A stretch of 64,000 nucleotides of DNA from Earliella scabrosa (taxonomy: Eukaryota > Basidiomycota > Agaricomycetes > Polyporales > Polyporaceae). The stretch covers positions 992,001 through 1,056,000 of the forward strand of contig JABYQQ010000011.1 in NCBI GenBank assembly GCA_022605405.1, written 5' to 3'. The notes below the pieces were generated by a model. It was not told where the DNA came from. It did not search any database and saw only the letters and a program-made list of their open reading frames with translations. Of this stretch, positions 55,127-64,000 are shown piece by piece. The number at the start of each line of letters is the position of its first letter. The first letter of the stretch is position 1. The translations under genes and the position numbers were made by a program.

Positions 55127-56449
55127 GGGGGAGTGGTACGGGTCGAAGATCGGTGAGAGTCGCTCACGGTGCAACTCGTACTTGCTGATCGCGGACGCGC
55201 ACCAGACAGGTGCATCGCCGGCTCCGGCAGTGCCGCGTCCGTGTCACAGACTCACAGCGTAAGTACTCACCAGTCAGTGAAACGCTCACGATCCGAAGAT
55301 TTCGGGCGAGTCCCGGGTTGAACATGTTGAGCAAGAGTCGTATGGCCACTGGTGTGCCACATACACATAGCTTGTGGATACGCTTTGCTACTCTCGACGG
55401 TATTCCCATCTTAGTGCAGCCCGACTGACTCAACTCAGGTCCTATCTCATCCACCAAGCTTCGCTCATTACCACCATCCCGGCTGTGCAATGTGCGTTGT
55501 ACTCGACAATGGTTACAGTTCTATTTACAGACATGGACGGAAGGCGGTGACGGCGCCTCCAGAAACCGTCGACGTGTTAGAGGCAAGTCAAAGTCGCTTG
55601 ACGTATGGCTGCGAGTCAGGCCAGCATCGCGTGGGCGGTGCGCGAATTCACGTTCGACAGTCAGGCACTGCTACGGAGTCTACTCAAGATTCCTGACTGA
55701 CAGCGTGTGTCATCGCCGAGTTGAGCAGTTGCGTTGATGATCACGAACCGCCAACTCCCACCAGGACAGGGACTGCGCCTGCATCTGCTCCTGGTCGCAA
55801 GCCACTCGAGGACGCGCGAACGCGCTGGGACCCTATGCTAGATGCAGTGTCATCGTGTAGGTACGTGCGACAGACTGGCCACACTTTGTTGCACAGAGGA
55901 TCCATGACGCGGGGGGAGCTGATGCATACTTCGCTCACCAGGACGCCCACTACTCAATGCGAAGGATCGTCGTCAGTTGTCGCAGTGGGGTCTAGGTCTT
56001 GAGCGTAACCGCCACCAGGGTCTACGCCCATCCTGCAGGGTCGCGCGAGTCGACGTCATGAGCCATTCCCCAGTGTCAATAGAACTCGACCGGCGTCGCG
56101 AAAGGGGTCGGCGCTTCAACCATGTCTACGAGCCTTGGGGTACCTGACGCACGACACACAGGAGCTGTGAGTAGCTGTGAGTGCTGTGAACCCCGAGGCA
56201 ATGTCTTCGATGGTGATGATAATGACATGATACAGGTAGTCCGCCGACATGCAGTCCGGTCTTCCATATCGCATCCGCCCAGCCCCCAGCAACGTCCAGG
56301 CCGTCCCCCACGTCCTGAGCCGTACCGACACACTTGGACGGGACCGTGTGCAGTGTCACATTCAGCGAACCACCTGTGGTCTCCGAACGAGGCTAGTGTC
56401 AGCGAACGAAAAATGGTCGTCAGACGTGAAAATCACATACAGTCACCGT
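55127..56449. other. Interval with a dispersed repeat near 56.16-56.28 kb
   Basis: No gene was recognised from 55127 to about 56150. The segment 56159-56280 is repeated at 58298-58432 (listed separately). Confidence 0.4.
56159..56280. repeat. Dispersed repeat, copy 1
   Basis: It begins GGAGCTGTGAGTAGCTGTGA and ends near CATCGCATCCGC, and matches 58298-58432 in the same orientation with scattered substitutions and short indels. On the minus strand both copies can encode a similar hydrophobic stretch (here DCMSADYLYHVIIITI), which suggests an old exon rather than neutral DNA. Confidence 0.65.
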
Positions 56450-57908
56450 TCACGACTCGGAGGCGAGCGCGCACGAAGATTCGCGCATTGGGGGTTGACT
56501 CTCCTCGAGGCCATCGTCTGGGATGTTCTCCCAGCGCTTTGCGTCCGCCTCGGACGCGGTCGGGCCAGATACTTGCCGCACTTGAGGGCACTTCTTGATG
56601 TATCCTGCCCTCAACCGCCGGAAGCGTGGAACGTCTATATGGCCCGTAGTCTGCGGGAAGTCGGGCGGATCTTCGACTTCCGGCACTGTCCACCAGTCAG
56701 CGGGTTCTAAAGGCATAACTGCAAGACACACATGACATACAGTTCTGTAGCGCTGGAAACCGGGTCATCAACAACTCCTTGTATTCTTCATCTGAGTCAT
56801 CTGTTGCGGACGGGGCGGTGATGTGTCCAGGGGACTGTACCGTGGCTGGGGAATGAATCAATGAACGCATGAGGACACCAGGCTACAAGAGCAATTGAAC
56901 ATACGTACTGGGAGCAGGGCAGTCGGCATTCGACTCCTCGAGGGCGGGCTCATGATCACCCATAGATACGTCTCCTACCGTCGTCTCACGCGCCTTCTCC
57001 CGGTTACGAACCTTCTCGGGGATAGGGAACGAGTGGCTGGGAGTATCCCATACTTCCTGTGGCACCCGGTTGATGATGGCTAACGCAAAACGTGCATATA
57101 GCAGCGCACCGGGCACGCGCTGATGCATGTTGACGAGCCGTCGATGGAACAGCGCAGCATAGTGACCCTCACGTTCGTCGATAACATATGCGAGGTAGTT
57201 GTCCTCGCCGCAGGGAAAGAAAACGAAACCACTGCGGTCGAAGCAGGCGTGTACGTCCGCCCGGAGACAGACACCGTTGGCGACATCGTCGACACCCGAT
57301 GTGGGGACGATGATGTATTGATCCATACGATAGGCCCAAAACCAGGCCTTCTCATCCCGAGGGACGATATGGGCATTCTCAAGAGCTCGAAGAAGAGTCA
57401 CGTTTGGTGAGAGTCATGAAGAACAGGGAAGAATTAACGTACAAGCACCATATTGGGTGACAATGCAGACTGCGTCTTGTTCCTTCACCGCGTCGGACAT
57501 CGTCGATTTGGTACGTCCGAAATCCTGCACGCCGGGAAAGAGAGACCGCGGCCAGGGTTCTGGTATCGTCTTGGGGAACGTCCAGGAAGGAAACCGGCAG
57601 ACAATCTTGTACTCGACGGGCCCGGGAGACGCGGCAAGATGCCAGTAGTACGATCCAGCGTTCACCTGCGATACCTCATCGGCGATAGGATGTTGGCCAG
57701 CGATGTCGGTTGCGAGGAAACCGGGTGCGCCGTTAGTAACGACCACGCACGCGGCTTTTACGACGTCATGAGACACGACGGGCTGCTCGTTGGCGGTGTC
57801 GTAGGCAGGAAGAGTGAAAAGAAGCGTGTCGTAGCCTGGGTGGAGGACAGACAGTCTCTGCAGGATGCGCGACTCCGGCTTTGTGAGTTTCGGGAGTGAG
57901 GCGACCAT
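56450..57908 (-). CDS. HNH nuclease-domain protein (3' exons partly uncertain)
   Basis: Exon 1 (57908-57443) and exon 2 (57385-56909) join in frame across a 57-nt intron whose own frame would otherwise hit a stop. They give QYGASLENAHIVPRDEKAWF, followed by YIIVPTSGVDDVANGVCLRA and DVHACFDRSGFVFFP, the core order of fungal HNH_2 domains. Exon 3 (56845 to about 56741) and a last exon ending at 56450 (with MPLEPADWWTVPEVEDPPDF) also fit in phase. However, the only simple junction between them implies a 22-nt intron, so the true border lies somewhere in 56640-56740. Catalytic activity is uncertain. It is a second HNH gene within 7 kb but not a close duplicate of the one at 50.3 kb. Confidence 0.65.
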
Positions 57909-58297
57909 CGTTGGGTTCTGGTCGCGCCGAGTCTGCGTTCAAGAGATAGCGGCTCCGATTGCTCACTCGTACCTCAAGGCCTCATACTAGAGGCTGGACA
58001 AACACAGGGGTAGGGGTGCGCGGCTCCGGGCCCGTGGCAACATCGGAGTCTGAACCTGCTAGAGCGTGAAGCAAATATTGATTCGTTCAGAGGCAAGATG
58101 AGCATATTGCAATATTGAATACAGCTAGAGAACATGCTAGTACAGAAGTCGTCTCCGCCTGGATAGATGTACGAAGCAGTTTCGCGTTCTCTGCGCGAAC
58201 TGGTCGTTCGTTGGTCCAGCTCTGACGCTCGTGGCGACTCGGAGAAGTCCGAGCGCACCTGAGCGCACCCACCCGCCCTAAGCTTAACAAGCCTAAC
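57909..58297. other. Short interval upstream of the HNH gene
   Basis: This holds the promoter region of the minus-strand HNH gene. No other feature was recognised. Confidence 0.35.
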
Positions 58298-58432
58298 ACG
58301 GGAGCTGTGAGTAGCTGTGACTCGTGAGTGCTGTGAACCTCGACGCAAATGCCTCCGACGGTGACGATAATGATCTGATACAGGTAGTACGACGACAGGC
58401 AGTCCGTTCGTTCTTCCATCTCGCATCCGCGC
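58298..58432. repeat. Dispersed repeat, copy 2
   Basis: This is the partner of 56159-56280 and lies just 3' of the membrane-anchored protein gene. On the minus strand it can encode DCLSSYYLYQIIIVTV, similar to the other copy at the protein level. Confidence 0.65.
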
Positions 58433-58447
58433 ACTGGCCCCGAGCCT

Positions 58448-59459
58448 TCAAATCGTTTGATGTTGGTACATGTAAACGCCTGTCAAGCAGATCAGCCACA
58501 GCCAGCGCGGCGCAGCGCGGTTCAGTGACACACGTACCGTACGTCGTGTTCTGACTCGACCAGATGTCGACGAGACAGTCCGAGCCTGGGGCGCAGGCGA
58601 GCTCGAACGTGTGCAACGAGCCCCAGACGCACGGGAAGCGCGTGACGGTCGTCTCTTCTCCCGCCCGTGCCATCACCGTCGCGACCTTCTCCTTCGTGGG
58701 CGGCTTCGTGCGGTACGAGAGCTTCCGGACGTCGAGCGGCTTCGGCGCGTCCAGGCGGAAGACGTCGAACAGCGAGAGCGGATTGAACAGGAACGGCTCC
58801 GCGCTCTCCACCCGGTCGCCGCTCCCTGGCAGCTGGATCACCAGCTCGCACTCTTCCATACCGAAGTCGAGCGCGCGCAGTTGCGCGATGGTGTGCACGC
58901 CCGGGCCGACGTGCAGGTGCTTCTCGTGCGGGGAGAGCGTGCCGAAGACCTTGTTGAACATGTCGTGCTCGCCCAGGGGCGCGAGCTCCGCGGGCCGGTC
59001 GGGGAAGACCTGGGCGACGACGCGCGGGACGTTCTGCATGGGCTCGATCTTGGACGAGTTGACGATGCCGGAGCTGTAGAGCGCGTCGAGGCCGTGGTAC
59101 GGGTTGGCGAACTCGAGCTCGTCGGTGCCGAGGTCGGCGTAGACGGTGCGCATGATGCGGGACATGCAGACGAGCGCGATCCCGTCCGTTGCGGCGACGA
59201 CGACGAGCAGCGCGAGCACCCAGCCGAGCGCGGAGGGTTGACTCCCGGACGAGAACCACGTCGTTCGACTGCGCTGGGGAGCTGTCTCGGCGGGAGAGTC
59301 AGATGGAAGGGCACACCGGTCATGTATAGGCTTCGACGTACATTTGCTCGTGGAGGCCCTCGTGTTGTCGGTATCCTCTTCAAAGTCTAGGGACTCGCGG
59401 TCGCCATCGGGTAGCAGCGCGTAGCTCTCTGCTATGTCGTCCCGTCTTAGCATGTTCAT
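58448..59459 (-). CDS. Membrane-anchored extracellular protein, basidiomycete family (317 aa)
   Basis: Minus-strand exons 59459-58538 and 58479-58448 join across a 58-nt intron to 317 aa. The N-terminal cytoplasmic part is acidic, then a transmembrane helix (WVLALLVVVAATDGIALVCM) leads into an extracellular domain of about 220 residues. The domain has two conserved-looking Cys near the end (FELACAPGSDCLVDIW) and finishes SSQNTTYGVYMYQHQTI, an ending I recognise from unnamed Agaricomycete proteins. Without the small last exon the reading frame runs on for about 80 spurious residues, so the splice matters. The function is unknown. It lies between the two UstYa-like genes. Confidence 0.75.
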
Positions 59460-60297
59460 GGGTGGAAGGAGGTGGAGGGGTGGGGTAGAGAAGGACTTAG
59501 AGATGTAGAGGTGATAGTGCTAGGCCGTTGGCGGGTCTGAAATGGGCTGGGATCTATGAGAGCGGCTTCCACCAAAGAGAAAGTCATTTTCCCCGGGCAT
59601 GCGAGGCTGTGTGTTGTCGGAGCACCAGCACCGGTAGTAGTATGATAGAGTTCGAATCGGAGGTTCAACTGTTACTTGCAGGAATTGGCTTCGCGCAAGT
59701 CCTGATAGGTGGACGTGGAACTCACTGAACTGCACGGTCATCCAACTTCGTCCATCTGAATGAAGCTGTACCGATGTCGAATTGGCCTGTTTCGGATACA
59801 GCAACAAGGTTGATTCAAGCGTGTAAGAGAACGTGGGAAGAGCAATGAGAATCAAAGCATAGCCTCGGCGAACGTCCCGTCCATTTTGATGACGGTCACC
59901 GCCTGCGCTTGGGCTATGTATGCTTGTTCTCAAACTGCGACCGTAACGCACGGTTCCCGTCTCAACTACCATGATCAGCGGCATGGAGACCCCCCACCGT
60001 GCAGATGAATGACCTGAACACTCCTGTGAGTGACAAGGACCCGTCCTCTCTATGTGGCTCCTCAACTAATCTAAACTTGGAGCCATTACAGGTACTGGTC
60101 ACCGCTCTCCTGGCACGGGCGGCGACCGTAAATGCACACGCGAACGAAGGTTATGTCAATTTGAGCAAGGTCATAGGCTGTGTATCAGCGCCGCTGAGCG
60201 TGGTCACCAGCGGATCAATGAAGCAAGAAGATGCTCACCTTCACCTATGAATGTGAGGCTCTCCCTTACACATACTCACCACTCCCCCACGCCCATT
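59460..60297. other. Divergent promoter region
   Basis: About 840 bp between the membrane-anchored protein gene (minus) and UstYa-like gene 2 (plus). A minus-strand ORF (59520-60065) and a short plus-strand ORF (59999-60250) are present without motifs. No gene is called. Confidence 0.4.
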
Positions 60298-60922
60298 ATG
60301 TCCTCTTCACGACGCTTCGAGTCTATCCTTCTATCTGGTGCAATTCTGCTCCTCCTCCTGAACTTCGGCTACAAGGTTATCAGTCTCACATGGTTGTACC
60401 AAACACCAAACGGCGATCTCGTGAATGGTGAGCAGAGCAGGCCACTTTTCACCAGCTTCGAGGCAAAAGCTCATCTACCTCTGTTGCTTGATCCTAGGTG
60501 GCGTCTGGGACATCGAGCGGAAGCCTGTCGCATTCGCATTCGACAGCGGGCTCCGATACGATCTCAACGCCTCGCAGGCCTGGGGCGCCCTCGTCCCCGG
60601 CGACGGCCTCGTCTACCTCGGCCCCCGCCGCGAGCCATTCATGGTGTCGATGTTCCACCAGCTGCGTTGCCTCGACGTCATGCGCGACCAGCTCATGAAG
60701 CCGCTCGCGCAGCGCGACGAGCAGCCAGCACGGCACTGCATGAACTACATCCGGGAGATGATCCTGTGCCGGGGCGACACGAACCTCGATCCGTACCAGT
60801 ACCCGTCGAACATCCATCCCGTCGAGCCGCACCCGGTGCGCAGGTGTTTGGACTGGAACGCGGTGTATCGAGCGGTGGAAGACAGCCAGCGGGAGTACCG
60901 CGCGTGGAAAGAGAGACGTTGA
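60298..60922 (+). CDS. UstYa-like (DUF3328) membrane-anchored protein 2 (184 aa)
   Basis: Exons 60298-60427 and 60498-60922 join across a 70-nt intron to 184 aa. An N-terminal anchor (FESILLSGAILLLLLNFGYK) precedes the lumenal domain, which has HQLRCLDVMRDQL and then ARHCMNYIREMILCRGDTNL followed by DP. The first box reads HQLRC, so the central His of HxxHC is replaced by Arg here, unlike in UstYa-like protein 1. The C terminus (VRRCLDWNAVYRAVEDSQRE) parallels that of the 54.4-kb gene. The role is probably oxidative tailoring in the secretory pathway by family analogy; the missing His may reduce or change activity. Confidence 0.83.
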
Positions 60923-61677
60923 TGCTGGGAAGCGAGGCGACGGGAGAGCGCGATCTGATTGTGCCAACCCCGGGAGCTCGAATTCGAGCGCGCTGACTCG
61001 TGCAGACGCTTGCCAACATTGCCGGACCCAAGCCAGATGTTTGACGAACCGTGTACGCGTATGGCTGAATCTGGATCGCCAGCTCGCGAATAGATTGGGT
61101 GAACAGTGCCCGGGTCGGGCGTGATGGAATCTACCTAACTTCTCCTCGCACGCCGTCGCTTGTAATCATGCATGTATTAGAATGCATGGCTTGTCCACGC
61201 GCCCCTGTCTACCCCGAAGTACCCTCCCAGTGCGCACGCTGCCCTCGTGGTTCGTTGGTTTCCTCACAGTCGTCTAGCAAGCCCATGGGTGATAGATTGG
61301 TCTGGTCGGTAGCAACAGCGGGAGAAAACCATACTACTTAGGACCGTGTGTGAGTGAGGAGGCTGGAGGGGGATAGATTACGGCAACAGGGACTCAGGGG
61401 TATGGAAGATGCAAGAACAGACAAGTTCCACAAAGTTACAGTTATAGCAACGAAAGCAGATCGTACAACAACCGCATAGCGATAGCGGCACACAGGCCGC
61501 GACTTAGGCTTAGGATAGAAAGAAAAACAACACAACACGTACCGCCTCCCGACCCTTGGAGCTTCACCACTGCACGCCGCGCGCCCGCGACCACGACTCC
61601 GCCGAGTCCGACCGGCAGACTCGGAGCTCGGCCGAGGGCGGGGACGGGGGCGAGGGCGGGGGTGAGGGCATCGAGAG
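60923..61677. other. Convergent intergenic region
   Basis: Between UstYa-like gene 2 and the lectin-domain gene. No gene or repeat was recognised. Confidence 0.4.
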
Positions 61678-63159
61678 TCATCTGTACGCGATGCTCCTCC
61701 GCTGCGGCTGCGGGCCCTGGCGGAGCATCGACTTGGGCGTCCTGGTCACCTCGGTCACCGTCGTGATCACCGTCGTCGTCGTCGTCCGCGTCGTGACCAC
61801 AAAGTCGCGCTCCTCCGCGATCGTGATCGTCTCCGTCGTCGCGGGCGGGGACACCGCGCGCGCGCTCTGCGCCTCGAGGCTGTTCGTCTCCTTCTCCTCC
61901 TTCGGGTCCGCGGCGGGCGCGCAGCGCGTGTAGTGCCAGTGCTGGCACGCCTCTTTGGACCGGTGCGTCGCGAGCTGGATCTGCACAGGGCGGCGGTTGG
62001 TATGCGTTGGATGAGGGGAGGAGCGGGGAACGTACCTTGGTACCGGGAGCATGGTTGCCCCAGTCCGAGAGGTCCAACGCATATTCGGAGTTCGGCCACA
62101 TGATCCTACGCAACACGTCGTCAGCGCACACGATCCGAAAGACGAACAAGCCAAAACGCACTTCATGCCGTCCTCCGTCTGCTCGACGTTCCAAGTGACA
62201 GGGTACGTGCTCGCGACGATGGCAGCACCGTGCTTCACGCCGCCCTCGGTCGAGAGGTACAGCGAGTGGCCCTCGGGCGAGCGGCGCACGCAGCGGATGA
62301 TGTACCCGTGCCCTGTCGGGATGAACTCCCACTGCTGGTTCGGCCCGCCGTGCATCGGGTACCCGATGACCGTCTTGTGGTCCGCCCCGGACAGGTCCAT
62401 CGCCGTCCCGCCCCGCGCGTTCAGGAGGACGTACGTGCCAGGCGCCAAGATCGAGGGCGACAGCGCGCGCGGCGAGACAGCCACGGCGGTCGCATCGCTC
62501 CCTTCCGTCGGGTGGTGCGCGTGCGCGGGGAGAGAGCCGAGGTCGAGGGGGGCAAGGCCCTCTTCCGTCTTGAGCTCCGCGCGTGGCGTCCGCGCGGTGT
62601 CAGCGACCTCGGCCTGGGTGGGGTTCTCTCCTTCTTGCGAAGGCTGCGGGTGCTGCGGCTCCTCGGCCTCGAACGACCCTACGGGTGGGATGCCCGCCTC
62701 GAGGTCTGGCTCTTCGGTGGCCTTGGGGCTGTCGCTAAGGACGTGGGGGACGGCCTGGACGTCGTACCCTTGCACCTGCACGGTGTCGGGCTCGGGGGAG
62801 CGCTGGTCGGAGCTCTTCTCGACGGCTTGCTCGGGGACGGGGGTAGGGGGCTCTGCGCCGGGCATGGCACGGGAACGCACCGAGTCGCGGTCGCTGGATG
62901 CGCTGTTGAGGTGGGCGGGCTTCTGCTTGGCGGCGCCGTTGGGGCCGTTGCCGTTCATGTCGCTCGGAGCGTTGCCCATGGTGTCTTTGGTCTTGTCGAG
63001 GCTGGACTTGCGAGTGGTGGAGTCGATGGACTTGCGACTTGCGGTGTCGAGGGTCTTGCGATGGAAGAGCCCTTTGATAGTGCTGTTGGTAGTTGCAGGG
63101 GGTGCGGAGGAAGATTTGGCTGGCGTCGTTCCGCGTCGGCGGATGGTGAGGGTGGGCAT
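61678..63159 (-). CDS. Ricin-B-type beta-trefoil lectin-domain protein (456 aa)
   Basis: Minus-strand exons 63159-62162, 62105-62036 and 61980-61678 join in frame to 456 aa. The first 230 residues are disordered, rich in Ser, Thr, Pro, Glu and basic clusters. The lectin-like domain follows (about 235-390): GTYVLLNARGGTAMDLSG, then GGPNQQWEFIPTGHGYIIRC with the QQW hallmark of the ricin B fold, and a further repeat around ALDLSDWGNHAPGTKIQLA. The tail has a Thr/Val run (TTRTTTTTVITTVTEVTRTP). There is no signal peptide and no toxin catalytic domain, so this is an intracellular lectin-fold or scaffold protein rather than a toxin. Ligand binding is not established. Confidence 0.82.
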   Translation of the reverse strand: MPTLTIRRRGTTPAKSSSAPPATTNSTIKGLFHRKTLDTASRKSIDSTTRKSSLDKTKDTMGNAPSDMNGNGPNGAAKQKPAHLNSASSDRDSVRSRAMPGAEPPTPVPEQAVEKSSDQRSPEPDTVQVQGYDVQAVPHVLSDSPKATEEPDLEAGIPPVGSFEAEEPQHPQPSQEGENPTQAEVADTARTPRAELKTEEGLAPLDLGSLPAHAHHPTEGSDATAVAVSPRALSPSILAPGTYVLLNARGGTAMDLSGADHKTVIGYPMHGGPNQQWEFIPTGHGYIIRCVRRSPEGHSLYLSTEGGVKHGAAIVASTYPVTWNVEQTEDGMKCVLACSSFGSCALTTCCVGSCGRTPNMRWTSRTGATMLPVPRYVPRSSPHPTHTNRRPVQIQLATHRSKEACQHWHYTRCAPAADPKEEKETNSLEAQSARAVSPPATTETITIAEERDFVVTTRTTTTTVITTVTEVTRTPKSMLRQGPQPQRRSIAYR

Positions 63160-64000
63160 TCCGGTAGGAGAGCGAGGACGAGCTGTTTAACACTGGAGAG
63201 AGGTGATGTAGGGTGGAATCCGTGAGGTGCAAGGTGTGCGGTGCAACACCTGCTAGGTGCGTGTTGCGTAGCTGCGAGGTTGAGGGGCGAGGAGGTGCAG
63301 GAGAGGATGGAGAAGGCCTGTTATCTGTTGCGCACAGCAGTTCTTGACATTGCGCAACGCGCGTGGCTTTACGTACCGGGGGCGCGTTCGGGTGGATTCT
63401 GGGTGTAATTGAGGCATCGACGCGTCCTCCACGCGTGTTGAGGCGGGGAACGCGTGCAGCACAACACGTGTGTCGTGGCTGGTGCGTTTCGACTGCACGC
63501 CACGCAAACGCCCCGTGTGCGCCGAAGGCGTGGGGACACGAAGAAGCACGAGAGTAGAATATGACGCACGAATGTGATACAACACTATAGCCTGGGTGAT
63601 ACAATAAGGAAGATCTTGGACTGCACAAGCACTATCACAAAGAACCGCCGCCGAGCTGAGACAATCGCGTAAGAATCTGTGCAGTATGACGAGCAGGGCA
63701 CGCACCTGCTGCAAATGGGCATCAATCGTGTCTCCGTCCTCCATGTTGTGCTGCAGTTCGGTCGGTGAGCGTCGTGCCAGCCACTAAACGCGCGAGGTCC
63801 ATACCTCTGCGGGTGTCTCTTCAGGACGCAGTCGCTGGCCGCTGAACGTAAACTTGAACGTTCCTACCGCAGGCACCGGAGATGAGATCAAGAGCACGGA
63901 TATCAGACAGAATGTTAATCCCACCTGGGTCCTTCTGGAAGCGTTTCTGCGGACAGTGTGGGGGCGTTGAGACGGACTGCGGCGCGAGAGGACGGTGTGC
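63160..64000. other. Right edge, upstream of the lectin-domain gene
   Basis: This holds the promoter and probably the 5' UTR of the lectin-domain gene. Minus-strand ORFs here lack motifs. Whether another gene starts at the right edge cannot be judged. Confidence 0.4.

Noticed and set aside
58293..58537. Read-through C terminus of the membrane-anchored protein (388-aa version)
   Set aside because: A canonical 58-nt intron leads to a short exon ending YQHQTI as in the family; the read-through tail has no homology pattern.
59520..60065. 181-aa minus-strand ORF between divergent genes
   Set aside because: No motif, and it fills a divergent promoter region; composition is unlike neighbouring coding sequence.
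61678..63159. Toxin of the ricin type
   Set aside because: Only the B-type beta-trefoil fold is present; there is no N-glycosidase or other toxin domain and no signal peptide.
1..64000. LTR retrotransposons, CRISPR arrays, rRNA and viral genes
   Set aside because: No reverse transcriptase, integrase, gag motifs, LTR pairs, regularly spaced repeats, rRNA sequence or viral proteins were recognised on either strand.

Overview
This window is nuclear DNA from a filamentous basidiomycete, most likely an Agaricomycete. The evidence is the dense set of 50-65 bp GT-AG introns, GC-rich coding sequence, and families typical of that class: expanded F-box proteins, a FunK1-type kinase, UstYa/DUF3328 proteins, HNH_2-type nucleases, a seven-helix receptor-like membrane protein, and a tiny MGSIVSAIGGG-type hydrophobic protein. 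No bacterial features, rRNA, CRISPR or viral genes were seen. Gene models below were spliced by hand; for most, every exon junction keeps frame.

Region 1-13 kb is an F-box neighbourhood. One family with a fixed six-exon architecture (intron phases 0-2-0-2-0) has three intact members here (5.07-6.93, 7.51-9.37 and 11.12-12.95 kb). A fourth (2.75-4.85 kb) is broken by an 823-bp terminal-inverted-repeat element with a 6-bp target duplication. A more distant LRR-type F-box relative without its F-box lies at 9.7-10.8 kb. A fifth intact member (30.0-31.95 kb) and a decayed copy (32.1-32.46 kb) sit 18 kb away. In two places members or remnants are arranged head-to-head.

Region 13.4-17.2 kb carries the main housekeeping-type gene, a 1001-aa SNF2 chromatin remodeller of the LSH/HELLS/DDM1/Irc5 group, with an unusual RG-rich insertion between its ATPase motifs. 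It is followed by about 4 kb of gene-poor, internally repetitive DNA (17.3-21.4 kb).

Region 21.4-29.9 kb has a secreted or membrane-anchored protein of a basidiomycete-specific family, followed by a tandem duplication of about 3 kb. Each unit carries a small TATA-driven gene (136 and 140 aa). The second unit also carries a broken piece of the secreted-protein gene. A further unknown two-exon gene follows at 29.3-29.9 kb.

Region 32.8-44 kb holds the 87-aa hydrophobic protein gene, a 633-aa coiled-coil protein with an NFKBIL1-like C terminus, a probable MULE transposase remnant with a SWIM zinc finger, a foldback MITE, and a FunK1 kinase gene with a 2-nt frame problem.

Region 44.8-64 kb is gene-dense: a seven-helix membrane protein, a single-pass S/T-rich membrane protein, two HNH nuclease-domain genes, a Rieske-DUF455 fusion with a 12-nt microexon, two UstYa-like proteins flanking a membrane-anchored protein, and a beta-trefoil lectin-domain protein. 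The UstYa pair hints at peptide-type secondary metabolism, but no precursor gene was recognised.
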